A stretch of 64,000 bases of DNA from Siphonodentalium dalli (Eukaryota; Mollusca; Scaphopoda; Gadilida; Siphonodentaliidae), in the NCBI GenBank assembly GCA_032622095.1, contig CP136062.1, forward strand, positions 224,206,578 to 224,270,577. The letters are read 5' to 3'. Every line of letters starts with the position of its first letter. Within the stretch, counting starts at the first letter, position 1. Below the pieces are notes generated by a model. The model was not told the DNA's origin and did not search any database. It saw nothing but the letters and a program-made list of their open reading frames with translations. The translations under genes were made by a program, and so were the position numbers. This document shows positions 1 through 9,360 of the stretch, in pieces.

Positions 1-61
1 ATCAAAAATGATAAAAAATTGTTAAAGAATGTAAAAAAAATTGATAAAATATGATATATAA

Positions 62-200
62 TTGTTAGGCCAATGCACTCTCTTATATATGGTCGACTCA
101 CATATATAAGAAAATGCATTGGCACAGGGTCTTTAATGTTGTGCCAGCGCAGCTCCCATCTTGTAGGAAATAATGCGCATAACATCTGATAGCATAGGCT
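62..200. mobile_element. Partial TTAA-type palindromic MITE (degenerate)
   Basis: The block has the arm 'CCAATGCACTCTCTTATATA', a centre with GGTCGACTC, and the inverse arm ending AATGCATTGGCACAGGG. It is the same palindrome as the full copies at 7291-7682 and elsewhere. The following 'TCTTTAATG...GCGCAGCTCCCAT' tail is also found at 7870-7900, 26620-26655 and 27070-27100. Terminal TTAACCC ends are not visible here, so this is a fragment or a divergent subfamily. Confidence 0.6.
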
Positions 201-280
201 ATAATTCATAAAAAACATTTGTTTTTAAAGGAATTGGTCTGTCAAAAAAAAAAAAAAAAACATTTATCGTGATAATACTA

Positions 281-365
281 ATAATATATGTCTAACAGAC
301 CCATTTCGCCAAGAAAATTCCAAATTGAGCAGAGAGTACTTTTATTATTATGATATTAAAAAAAT
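281..365. repeat. Dispersed repeat shared with 21550-21635
   Basis: The stretch from 'GATAATACTAATAATATATG' through 'CTAACAGACCCATTTC' to 'TTTTATTATTATGA' recurs almost unchanged at 21550-21635, where it lies at the end of a 30-bp minisatellite. An unclassified interspersed repeat; no ends or coding sequence recognised. Confidence 0.6.
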
Positions 366-886
366 CGCGGAAATATCCGAAGTGCGATCACATGACCACA
401 CCGCGGTCACATGACCGATCATCTGCATAGACGCATACCCGTGACAGCGGTGGGTGGAGCTTGAAATAATTCCGCCAATCGCGAAACGAGTTGATAAATT
501 ACGTATAAAATATTTGGCCGTTTAATTACCAAGGCATTTACGATCACGGAATAAAACTGTTTGAATGTGCGGAATTATTCGCTATAATGTTGAATTATTT
601 GCTAGAATGTTGAATTATATAACGAATAATGATGGCTAAAATGCACTTTGATGCGATAAAAGTTGTGTGAAATGAGATTCATTTATGCAGAAATGCAATT
701 AGCGGGCGGAATTTCGTGCGAAACTAATTTAATTGTTTCTGAAAGAATACAAGTTAGGCCATATAACTTCTTCTTCGTTGTACATATGGTACACATTTCG
801 GAAGTTAGTTTACGCACTAGTATCATCCCGTTGTGCGCTATACGTCCTATACACAAATGGGGTGTGACTATATAAAAAGGGTGGTG

Positions 887-1084
887 ATGGCTTATAATAT
901 ATGGCTTATATTCGTCATAATAATGTTCCTGTCTGTTTCTTCACACGAAACATTTTGTGTGGAAAAGTGCACGACTGTGAACAGCCTTGCTAAAATCCTT
1001 CCAATCAAGATCGATAAGTGCTTAAACAAAATAATTCACTCGAATACACCACTGACTGTCGAAACTACAATAATTATTAATTAG
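887..1084 (+). CDS. Possible small secreted peptide ORF (65 aa), weak
   Basis: An ATG at 887 opens a 65-codon frame ending TAG at 1082-1084. Residues 5-17 are strongly hydrophobic (WLIFVIIMFLSVS), like a signal peptide, followed by a short region with three cysteines (FCVEKC, then DKC). A TATA-like box, CTATATAAAAAG, lies at 869-880, and AATAAA polyadenylation-like signals occur near 1273 and 1307. The arrangement resembles a compact gene, but a start site about 30 bp after the TATA box would fall near 901, inside the frame. The next in-frame ATG (923) would lose much of the hydrophobic segment. There is no recognised family; it could be chance in AT-rich DNA. Confidence 0.2.
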   Translation: MAYNIWLIFVIIMFLSVSSHETFCVEKCTTVNSLAKILPIKIDKCLNKIIHSNTPLTVETTIIIN

Positions 1085-2027
1085 GCTGCAGTTTGGCATA
1101 GCGACATTTTTTTTTAATTGAAGGCTAGCCTGGCATTGTTTTTAAGTTTGTGCTTGTTGTTAGATATTCCTTTTTGTTTTCGTTTTATTTTACGTTTTGA
1201 TGGCAGACATCGACTTTCTAGAGATGATTTTTTTTAATTGTTAGCTTAGAAAAAATCCAATGATTGCCTCTAATAAAGAGCGTCCATGTTTTCGTCACGG
1301 TATAAACAATAAAGAGCGTTTTCAATTATGAACATGCTCTATTTCGATATGTCATGGGTGATTTTGTATGTGGTATTGTGACATTTAGATTAAAAGAGTG
1401 TCCATGCTTCCGTCTCCCAAAAGCGATAGACAATAAAGAGCGTTCTAAATTACGCGCTGTGTTGTCTTTTTGGAGGTAATTAATAATGGATAGCTAGCCC
1501 ACCCACAACGGAACATACTACATCTACTAGGCATCTTGGCATATGTGGAGATGACAGATACTCGGGATATTTATATCGAAAGTAAAACAACAAAAAACAA
1601 AAACAAAAACGCCGAAATAGAGTTAACATTATTCAGTCCAGTGTTTGTATAACATTTGGGGGCGTCTTATTCCGGGTGAATCGGATCCTCCGTCGCCCTT
1701 TCTATTAACTTTGGGGCATTTTACAGTTCGCGACTGACACTGATGAATAGTCACTGAGTTAGTTCAAATCACCGAGTGAATACTACTACTGCCATCTATT
1801 CACCGGCATGTTATTAATGGCTACAAAAACAACCATTCTAGGCGCTACTAATTACTTTATTCACATAGTTATTGTCTTCTATTCCAGATAAACGGCCAAA
1901 GCAGCCACACTACCTGTATTAATTAGATAACACATTGAATAGCGACGTAATCTATACAACACACGCGCACATACAACTCCGCATTTTAGTATCGGCTGAC
2001 TTACGATTACGTCATCGTAGTCGGCAT
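1085..2027. other. Non-coding stretch with a duplicated AATAAAGAGCG motif
   Basis: No exon is recognisable. A motif of the form 'AAAGAGCGTCCATG' then 'CAATAAAGAGCGTT' occurs twice, near 1275-1320 and 1397-1445, giving several AATAAA hexamers. A repeat remnant or a polyadenylation region; undecided. Confidence 0.4.
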
Positions 2028-2247
2028 AATAAACTCTGGCTCCGAATCTGTGTTTTTAATTTGTTCTCCCACAACTACATCACTCATAGTTTAGTCATGG
2101 AAATCTCCGAATACCAGTGGTGGTATTATTTATTTATTTTACAGGTTATTTATTATGCGATCAGAATGGGACTTGGATCATTTTAATCACAACAGGGAGG
2201 GCTTTCCGATTGCGTTTTGTAGTTTCTAGACCGGATAAATCCTTTAA
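2028..2247. repeat. Dispersed repeat family E, copy 1
   Basis: About 220 bp, beginning 'TAATAAACTCTGGCTCCGAA' and ending 'CTAGACCGGATAAATCCT', recur at 23753-23966 with scattered substitutions. Includes ATTTTAATCACAACAGGGAG, part of which also appears near 5578-5592. Unclassified interspersed repeat. Confidence 0.65.
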
Positions 2248-2317
2248 GTGAAATTTGGCACACTATGTAGGACATATATAGTTTCACATGTTTGTAGAAT
2301 ATACACACTTTCCTGCC

Positions 2318-2855
2318 AATTCTGGGTAGTTGCCTAGTAACCGTTACGAGAGATCGGGTGGCAAATTCACCCAATCTTATAATGATCAGTGGTCCATGCA
2401 TAATATGCCTGCACAGTTTCAGACATGTGCCCCCTCCTTGAACATAACCAACATCATTTGACTAGACACTGTTTAAATTAAGGCAAAAATACCGCTGAAT
2501 TGTTTGTGCAATGGTGTAATTCTTTCATTTGTGGTATTTGCTTAGAAACCGTTGCTACCTTTAAATAAGACATTTGGTTCACTCTTCTGATCGGGTATAT
2601 CTCAAATTTCATGTTAGGGTATTACCGAAAACGCAATCATGGAGTTGAATTGCAACGCTGTATGCTATAATTGCTTTTTCCTGTCAATTCTGGGTGTTGT
2701 TTAGCAACCGTCAACTACCGCATGGCAAATTCTCCTGATCTTATAATGATCAGAGATCCAATGGGGCAAAACCTGTAAAGTTTCAGACCTGTGTCACAAT
2801 TTAAACGTAACCAACATCATGCGACAAGACACTGTCTAATTTAAGGGAAAATACC
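2318..2855. repeat. Diverged direct duplication (two ~180-bp copies)
   Basis: The segment 2318-2500 is repeated in diverged form at about 2690-2855. Both contain 'CAATCTTATAATGATCAG' or its variant, 'AAGTTTCAGACCTGTG' or its variant, and 'ACCAACATCAT' in the same order. Probably a continuation of the repeat that begins at 2028. Confidence 0.5.
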
Positions 2856-3178
2856 GATCGATGTGGGGCTTCAGGGTTCAAACTGCCAGATTCAAGGGTC
2901 ATTCAAATACCCCCGATGTTTTACGTGCTCATATACCCCAGATGTTTTACTCACGTTCTCTTATATCCTGCTGTCAAAGGTGATGGGGAACATGCTGATT
3001 TAAACATGGTGTAGCCAATCAGATTGCTAGTTACAACCGGATGTGGGGAGAATTGCAAATAGCTTTGTATAACTACTATTAATATGAAAATCACACATTT
3101 ATAATTAGAGATATATATTGTTTACTTTTTGTAATTTTGAGAAAATATTGTCTTTATGTTTTTTGTTCTGTATCCCAG

Positions 3179-3333
3179 AGCACCATCGTTATTCCTATCC
3201 TATGTACTCTGGAGTAATGAAGAGGTGAATGTAACAGGTAACTGCATAGTGATGATGAAGGCTAGTGATTCAACATTCTCAAACAGTACGAAACCCTGCG
3301 GAGAGACTGCTGGATTTTTCTGTGAGACCCACT
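3179..3333 (+). CDS. CTLD C-terminal half exon (most upstream lectin exon)
   Basis: Acceptor TATCCCAG at 3171-3178 and donor GTGAGT at 3334. The 155-bp exon has 1 nt, 51 codons, then 1 nt. The translation contains LSYVLWSNEEVN, TGNCIVMM and ends GFFCETH, fitting the last third of a C-type lectin domain: a Trp before an acidic stretch, then the last two conserved Cys. It is shorter than the other C-half exons here (69-83 codons), so this domain is probably split by one more intron; the rest must lie upstream of the window. The phase-1 donor matches the following EGF exon. No EPN or QPD calcium/sugar motif is seen, so ligand type is unknown. Its 3' edge is the seed of the tandem array that follows. 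Confidence 0.7.
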
Positions 3334-3810
3334 GTGAGTATTTACTATATATAGAAATTAATGTGTGAGATCCACTGTGAGTATTTACTATATATAGACA
3401 TTAATGTGTGAGACCCACTGTGAGTATTTACTATATAGACATTAATGTGTGAGATCCACTGTGAGTATTTACTATATATAGACATTAATGTGTGAGACCC
3501 ACTGTGAGTATTTACTATATAGACATTAATGTGTGAGATCCACTGTGAGTATTTACAATATAGACATTAATGTGTGAGACCCACTGTGAGTATTTACTAT
3601 ATAGACATTAATGTGTGAGACCCACTGTGAGTATTTACTATATAGACATTAATATTTATTTATCATATCATTTTCTGTGAGACCCACTGTGAATATTTAC
3701 TATATAGACCTTAATGTGTGAGACCCACTGAGTATTTACTGTATAGACATTAATATTGATTTATCATATCGTTTCGTGTGAGACTCACTGTGAGTATTTA
3801 CTGTATAGAC
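3326..3810 (+). repeat. Tandem array of the exon edge and 5' splice site (~41-60 bp units)
   Basis: About 11 copies, including the real one, of a unit that starts in the exon ('GAGACCCACT'), crosses the donor ('GTGAGTATTTAC') and ends 'ATAGACATTAATGTGT'. The GTGAGT is kept in most copies; one has GTGAAT (near 3687) and one lost part of the site (near 3727). Some units carry an extra 'TTTATTTATCATATC' segment. The intron therefore begins with a ladder of intact-looking 5' splice sites. Confidence 0.9.
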
Positions 3811-4077
3811 ATTCATTTTGAAAGAAAGTTTGGAGCTAATGTTCCTAAGTTAATTAATGTTATTAAAACACTACATTGCCACTCTTAATTAAGTAAAACT
3901 TACAACATTGTCATTTACCAACTATGCCACTGAGTTAGGGCTGTGTCTATTTATTTTCATGATTGCATCAGCATGAGGATAACTATAAATAGCGCATATT
4001 ATTAATCCAATCCCGAGCACTCGTAACTGTCAATTTGAGCTTTAGTGTCACTGGCATTAATATTATGAATATTTCAG

Positions 4078-4191
4078 ATATTGAGGATTGTGCTTCAAAT
4101 CCATGCCACAATGGAGCAACCTGTCATGAGGGAATCAACAACTATACATGTGAATGTCCCGTTCGTTACCATGGAGACCACTGTGAATTCT
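4078..4191 (+). CDS. EGF-like domain exon 1
   Basis: Acceptor ATTTCAG ends at 4077; donor GTAAGT starts at 4192. The exon is 114 bp, symmetrical phase 1 (2 nt, 37 codons, 1 nt), the classic layout of a mobile EGF module. Residues show six EGF cysteines in order: EDCASNPCHNGATC, then NNYTCECPVRYHGDHCE. The aromatic and glycine residues between Cys5 and Cys6 are present. A second exon of identical length and phase lies at 60020-60133. The upstream neighbour is a CTLD C-half and the downstream one a CTLD N-half, so the order is CTLD-EGF-CTLD. EGF modules here are probably spacers in an extracellular protein. The first residues lack the D-x-D/N-E consensus of calcium-binding EGF, so calcium binding is doubtful. 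Confidence 0.85.
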
Positions 4192-4802
4192 GTAAGTTAG
4201 TTACCGTAGTTACCTGTCATGAGGGAATCAACAATTATACATGTGAATGTCCCGTTAGTTACCATGGAGACCACTGTGAATTCTGTAAGTTAGTTACTGT
4301 AGTTACCTGTCATGAGGGAATCAACAATTATACATGTGAAAGTCCCGTTCGTTACCATGGAGACCACTGTGAATTCTGTAAGTTATAGTTACTTGTCATG
4401 AGTGTATCAACAACTATACATGTTAATGTCCCGTTCGTTACCATGGAGGCCACTGTGAATTATGTAAGTTAGTTACCGTAGTTACCTGTCATGAGGGAAT
4501 CAACAATTATACATGTGAATGTCCCATTCGTTACCATGGAGACTACTGTGAATTATGTAAGTTAGTTACCGTAGTTACCTGTCCTAAGGGAATCAACAAT
4601 TATACATGTGAATGTCTAGTTCTTTACTATATAGGCCACTGAATTTCTGTAGGTTAGTTACCATAGTTACCTGTCATGAGGGAATTAACAATTATACATA
4701 TGAATGTCAAGTTCGTTACTATGGAGACCACTTTGAATTCTGTAAGTTAATTACCGTAGTTACCTGTCATGAGGGAATTAACAATTATACATGTGAATGT
4801 CC
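4192..4802 (+). repeat. 93-bp tandem array of half EGF exon plus 5' splice site (left part)
   Basis: The unit is the second half of the EGF exon (from 'ACCTGTCATGAGGGAATC'), its donor (TGTAAGTTAG) and a short intron piece (TTACCGTAGT). Spacing is 93 bp (31 codons), so the first three units read in one frame through the splice sites until a stop at 4386-4388. Later copies decay (TGTAGGTTAG near 4648, other substitutions). The array is broken at 4803 by a hAT-like insertion and resumes at 6157. Confidence 0.9.
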
Positions 4803-6156
4803 TAGAGCTGAAACGGTTGACCCATTCTTCTAACCGGTTAACCATCGGGGTTAACCGGATTTCAACCGGTTAACCGCTAAATTTCTAGCGGACTTCTCTC
4901 ACACTAATTATGTCGACATTATGCCATGCTCCAGGGACAAACCTAGGTGAGAAGTAGTAGCTGAAATAAAGACCTTATTATTCACGGCATTTAACGATAT
5001 TCAAAAACACGCATTAACTGTTCTTTTGCTGGCTCTCGTGATGGGGAATGAGCAAGTGAAATTTGTGAATGGCAGGGGAGATCGCTTATTTGCCGTGATC
5101 AGCATATGTTTGGGCATTTGTAAAACGATTAAAAAATAGTATGGGTATTGGTAAAACGAGTAACAAAACTATATATTAAATATCTGTAATATATCATTAT
5201 CATCATTGGTATATCCTCCAATGCATTATATATACAGACAAGAAAGTAATAACTACATGTAGAGAATTAAAAAAGGAAGGTCAGTTAGGTCAGACTCGCA
5301 GTCCTATTCAGTATTCGAGCTATTCGTCGGTATCATGATAGCGGACACTAGTGTTGGGAGGTTATATAATTTACGTTTCGGTTTCGGTTTTAGTATGCAA
5401 TCACTTAACATATAGCAATTACTGCCAAATTGAGTGTTAATTAGTCCCACAGACACAACCAGTTACAGAGTAGCATGGAGCATCAATTTCCTTGATAAAA
5501 GGGAAGATTATTGAAGAAGTTTTGGGTTGCTTCAACTACGATGTCTGTTGGGTCACTCAATTGAATTGATCATATTAAATCACAACAGGGAGGAAGAACG
5601 GGAAGAGTGAAGACATTGTGCTGCTGATCTCAATCTTCAAACTTTGTCGACTTACATAGTTTTTATAAACCCCACTGTAAAACAGTTTTATATATAGTAT
5701 GTCGTGGTGTGACTCCAATTTGAATCCATGTTGCTTCGTGCAGTATTAACTATTAAGTTACGAAAGCACGCATTGCCACACAACGCCACTTTTACGTTGT
5801 CATTTCCTTGTGTGCATTCAGACTTGATACATAGTGACTGCACACATGCTTTTGTCGGAAGAAAACTTCAAAGGGTCGGAATTGATTGAAGGTCGCCGAC
5901 ACTTCCAGACAGTTCGAGAATTGCTACTAAGTATCTGATACTACCGCGTGTACCAATTAATGCTTGCATTGCACTCTACTATCGGTGACACAGGATTTAG
6001 TATTAGTTTTGCATCATTTAACCTAATATTTTGAGGATTATTCACGTTCACATTCAACTGACAACGGGATGCGGTTACGTCCGGTTCATATTTTTCTAAC
6101 CGGTTACGTCGCTAACCGGATGCTAACCGGTTAACCGTCTAACCGTTTCAGCTCTA
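4803..6156. mobile_element. Nonautonomous hAT-like DNA transposon with 8-bp TSD
   Basis: Inverted ends TAGAGCTGAAACGGTT and AACCGTTTCAGCTCTA, flanked by an exact 8-bp duplication GAATGTCC (4795-4802 and 6157-6164). Sub-terminal repeats of 'TAACCGGTTAACC' occur at both ends. There is no open frame long enough for a transposase in 1,354 bp. The 8-bp TSD and end structure are hAT hallmarks. It sits inside the 93-bp array, so it arrived after the array had expanded. Confidence 0.9.
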
Positions 6157-6450
6157 GAATGTCCACTCCGCTACTATGGAGACCACTGTATTGTATAGTC
6201 AGCTACCGTATTTATTTGTCATGAGGGAATTAACAATTATACATGTGAATGTCCAGTTCGTTACTATGGGGACCACTGTGTATTATATATGTAAGTTAGT
6301 TACCATAATTACCTGTCATGAGGGTATCAACTATACCATACTTATGAATGTCCAGTCCGTTACTATGGACACCACTGTATTGTATAACTTAGCTACCGTA
6401 GTTACATGTCATGAGGGAATCAACAATTATACATGTGAATGTCAAGTTCA
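6157..6450 (+). repeat. 93-bp half-EGF array (right part, decayed)
   Basis: Continuation of the array beyond the hAT insertion: three further units with 'TGTCATGAGGGAAT' or variants at about 6218, 6318 and 6406. Two have lost the donor (TGTATAGTCAG, TGTATAACTTAG) and one keeps TGTAAGTTAG near 6290. The array ends abruptly at about 6450 where another repeat begins. Confidence 0.8.
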
Positions 6451-6660
6451 TTGTTCCCCAAAAAAAATATTTTTGGGGGACTATTGTAATCAGCCCCGTC
6501 CGTCTGTCGTGCCGTCACGTCTGTGCGTCCCGTCCGTCCGTGTGTACATGCGTCCGGAGTTTTACTCCAGTAATGATCATCCAATTTGATTGAAACTTGG
6601 TATGTAGGTGTCTCAACAAAGAACACAGGTGCTCTGCAATTCTGGGTTTGATCCAATGTT
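6451..6660. repeat. Interspersed repeat with CCGTCCGT-rich core
   Basis: Starts with a small hairpin (CCCCAAAAAAAATATTTTTGGGG), followed by 'ATTGTAATCAG', a CCGTCCGTC-rich stretch and 'TTGATTGAAACTTGGTATG'. The same order (AATCAG, GTCCGTTCGTC, GAAACTTGGCACAG) is seen in the array at 32400-32690 and near 32820-32900, so this is a dispersed family. Class unknown. Confidence 0.5.
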
Positions 6661-7290
6661 CTTTTATGGAGTTATTTCCCTTTTTTCAACTTTTTATTTA
6701 CTTAGAAAATTTAGGTTTCCGGATGATATTTCAAGTTTGGATCCTTTAATTGCAAATACCGTTCTTATGTGGATCAGTCATATCAAGATAGAGGTTGAGT
6801 TTGATCAGATGATTTTTCCTAGAGTTATGATAAATAGTTAAATTAACAATGTTGATTCCACCATTTTCCTGTTTTTGTGGAAACTATGGGAATTGCATTC
6901 ATAGCAACATTAATATATTACAGCAAATTTTCAGTATCCCAATAAAATTCATTTTGCAACCTTTTGCTCTGGCTTATTTGAGTTAATAATGACACGAGGA
7001 TGCATTTCTAAATGATATTAAACAAGAGCACTCAATCCTTCCTCATAACAATATTTGGACCAATTGAATGCTGACTTCCTTGTCATGTGCCATTAGGATC
7101 AGTCATTTGAGACATATTATTTCGTCACATGACATAAACAAACATTGTACCAATTTCGTATAGCACTGTTTTTGAATTTTTTTTGGGTTAATTATTCCTA
7201 TTGTATTGAATTCACGAACGACGATATCCATATTTTCTTATTATGGTTGAATATGACTATAGTAGTTGAATTCAGGATGTGCCTAACCTG
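6661..7290. other. Intron sequence, nothing recognised
   Basis: AT-rich sequence without a supportable exon, repeat boundary or RNA gene. The short open frame across 6608-6841 shows no family features. Confidence 0.4.
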
Positions 7291-7682
7291 TTAACCCTTT
7301 ACCCAACAGAAGGGCCCTGTGCCAATGCATTCTCTTATATATGCGAGTCGACCATAGGTCGCCTCGCATATATAAGAGAATGCATTGGCTTAACACATTA
7401 AAAATTATAAAATTGTTAAAGAAAAAATGGTAAAAAGTGTTAAAAAAAGATTTTTTTTAGGCCAATGCATTCTCTTATATATGCGAGGCGACATATGGTC
7501 GACTCGCATATATAAGAGAATGCATTGACACAGGGCATAACTGTAACTATCACAATGTGGTCAAGGAGCCGGTTCCAATGATATCCATATTTGTATGGTT
7601 CTATTGAGACAGACCGAAGATATTTTAGGCTGTTGAAGCTTTATTTGGCCGGTTTTGGCCGTTTTGTTGGGTAAAGGGTTAA
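7291..7682 (+). mobile_element. TTAA palindromic MITE (piggyBac-like), copy 1
   Basis: Begins TTAACCCTTTACCCAACA and ends TGTTGGGTAAAGGGTTAA, so TTAA flanks both ends as in piggyBac-type insertions. Inside are two hairpins, each made of GCCAATGCATTCTCTTATAT arms around GCGAGTCGACC-type centres, separated by an A/T-rich spacer. The right part carries 'CCGAAGATATTTTAGGCTG'. No coding capacity. The same structure occurs at 20507-20905, 23966-24355, 30758-31151 and 32005-32396. Confidence 0.85.
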
Positions 7683-7792
7683 TTATAGTACTTCAAAAAA
7701 ATATTTAATTTTAGAAATGGATGTTGACTAATGACCAAAAAAAGCCTTCTTTTCAGGGGATGCATGACCAAGCAGCCTCTTATTAACCCTTC

Positions 7793-7914
7793 CATGACAG
7801 GAGCTTCCTGAAATTTTGTGAAAACCTTGTGACATTGCATTCTCTAAAGTATGTGAGTCTCCCATTGGCATCTTTAATGCTGCACCAACGCAGCTCCAGT
7901 CATGAAAGGGTTAA
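7793..7914 (+). mobile_element. Short TTAA MITE, 122 bp, next to an exon
   Basis: Ends TTAACCCTTCCATGAC and GTCATGAAAGGGTTAA, with TTAA at both borders; the middle contains a decayed 'GCATTCTCTAAAGTATG' arm and 'TCTTTAATGCTGCACCA'. A small relative of the 390-bp MITE. Its right end is only 34 bp before the 3' splice site of the exon at 7949, so it probably abuts the branch-point region. Confidence 0.75.
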
Positions 7915-7948
7915 CATTGATTTCAATTCAACCTCAATTCTTTTCCAG

Positions 7949-8114
7949 TCAATAACACATGCTACCATCCAGATGCTCAAATCTTCAATGGAACATGCTA
8001 CTGGTTTGTTTTTGAAGACTTATCATTGTGGACAGCGGATGATAAATGCAGGCTTTATGGTGGCACACTCGCCATTCCTTATAATGAAGAAATCATCAGC
8101 TTCATTTCTGACAT
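7949..8114 (+). CDS. CTLD1 N-terminal half exon
   Basis: Acceptor CTTTTCCAG-type tract ends at 7948; donor GTAAGC at 8115. Two nt, 54 codons, two nt: phase 1 in, phase 2 out. The translation begins NNTCYHPDAQIFNGTCYWF and continues DDKCRLYGGTLAIPYNEEI. It holds the first Cys pair of a long-form CTLD, the TCYW aromatic core, and the third Cys with the G-G/A-x-L-A strand. These are standard CTLD landmarks. Joins in frame to 13796 (AT|G codon). Two potential N-glycosylation sites (NNT, NGT) are visible. Extracellular; ligand not predictable. Confidence 0.88.
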
Positions 8115-8179
8115 GTAAGCTATAACAGTCAAATAATTTATGAACCCTTTCTTTATATATTGAATGGATTCTCCCACAA

Positions 8180-8690
8180 GCCTGAGTTTAGCACACCGGG
8201 CTAGCATCACTAAATTCACCATCTGTGGACCTCATTCTGCTTAAGCCTCATCTTCTCTGGAAAGTTTCTTTATTATCAAATTTCTATAGAAAGTTATTCA
8301 CATAGATTCAATTTCTTTTTTGGTTTAGTTTCTGTATATCCCCAAATTGGCAGACGACACATTGCATAATCGAGGTTCCCAATGGGTGTACATCACAAAA
8401 TTCACCATTTGGGAACTTCAATCTGAGTCTATCAACCATGGCAGATGAGGTCATCCAGAATGATGTCCCCAGAGGGTGAATTTGGTGATGCTAGCCCGCT
8501 ATGTGGGATAGCGTCACTAAATTCATCCTCTGGGGACCTCATTCTGCAAATAACAGAAATAAAAGCCTAAAAATATTTTGCTTTTAAGTCGAAGTCATCT
8601 TCAGGTCTTGAAATAGTGTGCATGTCATTTGTAGATTGAGGTCCCCAGAGGGTGAATTTAGTGACCCCTAAACTACAGCAGAATTATGTT
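8180..8690. mobile_element. Foldback MITE family B, long copy
   Basis: Two palindromic cores, each with arms 'GGTGAATTTAGTGATGCTAG' and its inverse meeting at CCCGCTATGTGGGA. They are separated by a spacer with 'TTTCTATAGAAAGTTATTCA', 'CCCCAAATTGGCAGACGACA' and 'TTGGGAACTTCAATCTGAG'. Outer parts read CAGAATGAGGTCCCCAGAGG. The family recurs near 11453, 20007, 21136, 24962, 26446, 28060, 29560, 58788 and 60238. The palindrome creates short chance open frames wherever it lies. A further partial core lies at 8637-8680. Confidence 0.8.
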
Positions 8691-8770
8691 AAATTTTCAG
8701 GATTTAGTCGGAAATATGGCTTGCTGCCATTCATCGGAAAGTTTGAATGATGCCGACCGATAAAATTGTC
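8667..8770. mobile_element. TA-type small MITE family C, decayed copy
   Basis: Contains 'CAGCAGAATTATG', 'TTTTCAGGATTTAGTCGGAA' and 'GCCATTCATCGGAAAG', the interior of the better copies at 10956-11081 and 27878-27990. The terminal GTAATGCCCTAAG ends are not preserved here. Confidence 0.55.
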
Positions 8771-8828
8771 AGAAAGGGTTGTTTTATTGCGAACAGTTAG
8801 AGGAAAATGACAAATTTGTTTTTCCCTA

Positions 8829-9250
8829 ACAGCATCAAACAACCAGCCTCATAACCATAACCTAATCCAAGAACCAGGCTCATAACCTTAACCTAATCCG
8901 ACATCCAGGCTCATAACCTTAACCTAATCCGACATCCAGGCTCATAACCATAACCTAATGAGATATCCAGCCACATAACCATACCGTAATCAGACAACCA
9001 GACTCCTAGCCATAGTCTAATTCAACAACCAGCCTCATAACCTCAACCTAATCCGACATCCAGGCTCATAACCATAACCCAATAAGACATCCAGGCTCAT
9101 ATATATAACCTAATCTGATAACCAGACTCATAACCATACCCTAATGTGACAACCATACCATAACCTAATCTGAATCATAACCATAACCTAATTCGACAAC
9201 CAGGCACATAACCCAATAAGACAACCAGCCTCATAACCTTAACCTAATAT
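8829..9250. repeat. Minisatellite of ~33 bp (CATAACC-TAACCTAATC type)
   Basis: About 12 degenerate units of the form 'CCAGGCTCATAACCTTAACC' followed by TAATCCGACAT. Each has TAACC-type words, superficially telomere-like, but the period is about 30-33 bp and the array is too diverged to be telomeric. Confidence 0.8.
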
Positions 9251-9360
9251 GAAATGTATATATGTGTGGGGCTCAAAATTGAGAAAAAGAGTGCAAACAT
9301 AGTAAATTACATACTCCAAGCTTAAATTTCAATAATTTTCTGATTATTAAAATATATATA

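Noticed and set aside
8829-9250. Interstitial telomere (TTAGGG/CCTAA type)
   Set aside because: TAACC words recur but with a ~33-bp unit and no run of hexamers.
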